From assembly GCA_023265785.1 (NCBI GenBank), contig JAHFSL010000019.1, positions 1 to 14,106 on the forward strand: a stretch of DNA of 14,106 nucleotides, given 5' to 3'. Made by a program: the position numbers and the translations under genes. Within the stretch, counting starts at the first letter, position 1. Every line of letters starts with the position of its first letter. The stretch is from Candidatus Coatesiibacteriota bacterium (GTDB taxonomy: Bacteria > Oederibacteriota > CAKKQC01). Below the pieces are notes generated by a model. The model saw nothing but the letters and a program-made list of their open reading frames with translations, searched no databases and was not told the DNA's origin. This document shows, piece by piece, positions 13,158-14,106 of this stretch.

Positions 13158-14106
13158 GTGAAGGCATTGCGTGTCGGCATCATTGGGTCGGGCGGGATTG
13201 CGCAGTCGTGCCATTTTCCGGGCTGGCAGAAGACGGAAGGGGCGGAGATCGTGGCCTGCTGTGATGCGCGCGAGCAGGCCGCGCGGGACGCGGCGAAGAA
13301 ATTCAATGTGAGCCGGGTCTACACCGACTACGGCAAGATGCTGCGCGAGGTGAAGCCCGATGTCGTCTCGGTCTGCACCCCGAATGCGTTTCACATGGCG
13401 CCGACCATCGCCGCCCTGCGCTCCGGTGCGCATGTGCTCTGCGAAAAGCCGATCGCCATGAACGCGGTGCAGGGTGCCGCCATGTGCCGGGCCGCGAAAG
13501 CCGCCCGCCGCCTCCTGATGATCGGGCTCAACAACCGGTTTACCACCGAGTCCCAGCGGCTCAAGGGGTTCATCAAGGGTGGCGACCTGGGGCAGGTCTA
13601 TTTCACCCGCGTGCTGGCCCTGCGCCGTCGCGGCGTGCCCGGCTGGGGCGTCTTCATCCGCAAGGACATGTCCGGCGGCGGGCCGCTGGCCGACATCGGC
13701 GTCCACCTGCTCGATCTGGCGCTGTGGCTGATAGGCCACCCCGAGCCGGTCTCGGTCTCCGGGGCGCACTACACGAAGTTCGGCACCCGCGGCGACATCT
13801 TCATGCCGTGGGGGCAGTGGGACCCCAAGAAATACACGGTGGAGGACATGGGTGTCGGATTCGTGCGGTTCAAGAACGGCTCGACCCTGGCGCTGGAGGC
13901 CTCCTGGTCCGCGCACATCAGCGACGATGTCTGGAATGTCTCGCTCATGGGCACCAAGGGCGGCGCCACCACCAGCCCGTTCAAGATCTACACCGAAAAG
14001 CAGAAGACCCTGCTCGATGTGACCCCCGTCCGCCTGCCGGAGGTGGAGTCGCATACCGAGGAGATCCGGGCCTTCGCCCGGGCCATCCGCGCGGGTGGCC
14101 CCTCGC
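13158..14106 (+). CDS. Gfo/Idh/MocA-family oxidoreductase, 3'-truncated
   Basis: The frame opens at GTG 13158, immediately after the zinc-ribbon stop, and runs off the right edge with 316 complete codons visible and no stop. The N-terminus reads LRVGIIGSGGIA, a Rossmann GxGxxA nucleotide-binding loop. VVSVCTPNAFH precedes the family signature CEKP (Cys95-Glu96-Lys97-Pro98), where Lys97 is the expected catalytic lysine. The second domain carries ADIGVHLLDLALW with Asp179 and His183, the usual catalytic/substrate pair. Family members oxidise or reduce sugars, inositols, sugar acids or their derivatives with NAD(P). The family is usually 340-390 residues, so little is missing. Together with the epimerase at the head of the operon it suggests carbohydrate interconversion, but the MetF and zinc-ribbon genes between them do not obviously fit one pathway. 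Substrate unknown. Confidence 0.92.
   Translation, partial: MKALRVGIIGSGGIAQSCHFPGWQKTEGAEIVACCDAREQAARDAAKKFNVSRVYTDYGKMLREVKPDVVSVCTPNAFHMAPTIAALRSGAHVLCEKPIAMNAVQGAAMCRAAKAARRLLMIGLNNRFTTESQRLKGFIKGGDLGQVYFTRVLALRRRGVPGWGVFIRKDMSGGGPLADIGVHLLDLALWLIGHPEPVSVSGAHYTKFGTRGDIFMPWGQWDPKKYTVEDMGVGFVRFKNGSTLALEASWSAHISDDVWNVSLMGTKGGATTSPFKIYTEKQKTLLDVTPVRLPEVESHTEEIRAFARAIRAGGPS

Noticed and set aside
12768..14054. A 428-codon minus-strand frame opposite the zinc ribbon and Gfo/Idh/MocA genes
   Set aside because: The plus strand shows GxGxxA, CEKP and the Asp/His pair in order, and the minus frame has no motif.

Overview
This is a GC-rich bacterial window with tightly packed genes and no insertion sequence, CRISPR array, integrase or other sign of an accessory island. 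It holds ten complete protein genes, two more cut by the window edges, and one tRNA. The organism is probably an uncultured Gram-negative bacterium. Three things point that way: a PorV/PorQ-type outer-membrane beta-barrel, two small lipoproteins, and a giant surface protein ending in a FlgD/T9SS-like Ig domain. That last combination is common in FCB-group and related candidate phyla such as Elusimicrobiota-like lineages. The assignment is an inference; no rRNA or phylogenetic marker is present.

Layout. (1) 1-5076, plus strand: the 3' part of a very large repeat surface protein (DUF11 repeats, an IPT-like segment, six CARDB-like beta-sandwich repeats, FlgD-like C-terminus). It overlaps by 14 bp a PorV/PorQ-like barrel protein that carries extra Ig-like domains. 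(2) 5057-7718, minus strand: tRNA-Asn(GTT), a YdhF-type aldo/keto reductase, two small lipoproteins and a DapA/NanA-superfamily lyase. The four protein genes are joined by a 1-bp gap and ATGA overlaps, and the lyase converges on the barrel gene with a 20-bp overlap. (3) 7719-7811: a 93-bp divergent promoter region. (4) 7812-10845, plus strand: a long-form acyl-CoA dehydrogenase and an iron-type alcohol dehydrogenase-family protein with altered metal ligands. (5) 10846-14106, plus strand: a compact operon of an NAD-dependent epimerase/dehydratase, MetF, an FmdB-type zinc ribbon with a Gly/Met/Asp tail, and a Gfo/Idh/MocA oxidoreductase cut by the window end.

The most notable observations concern expression architecture. 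The Shine-Dalgarno-like sequence of the aldo/keto reductase lies within the 3' acceptor strand of tRNA-Asn. Two plus-strand operons have a near-consensus -10 box only 6-8 nt before the ATG and no ribosome binding site, which suggests leaderless transcripts. The coupled surface-protein/PorV pair looks like cargo and helper of a type IX-like export route. I see no convincing new defence or mobile system. The metabolic genes belong to known families, some with departures at key residues that make their substrates uncertain.
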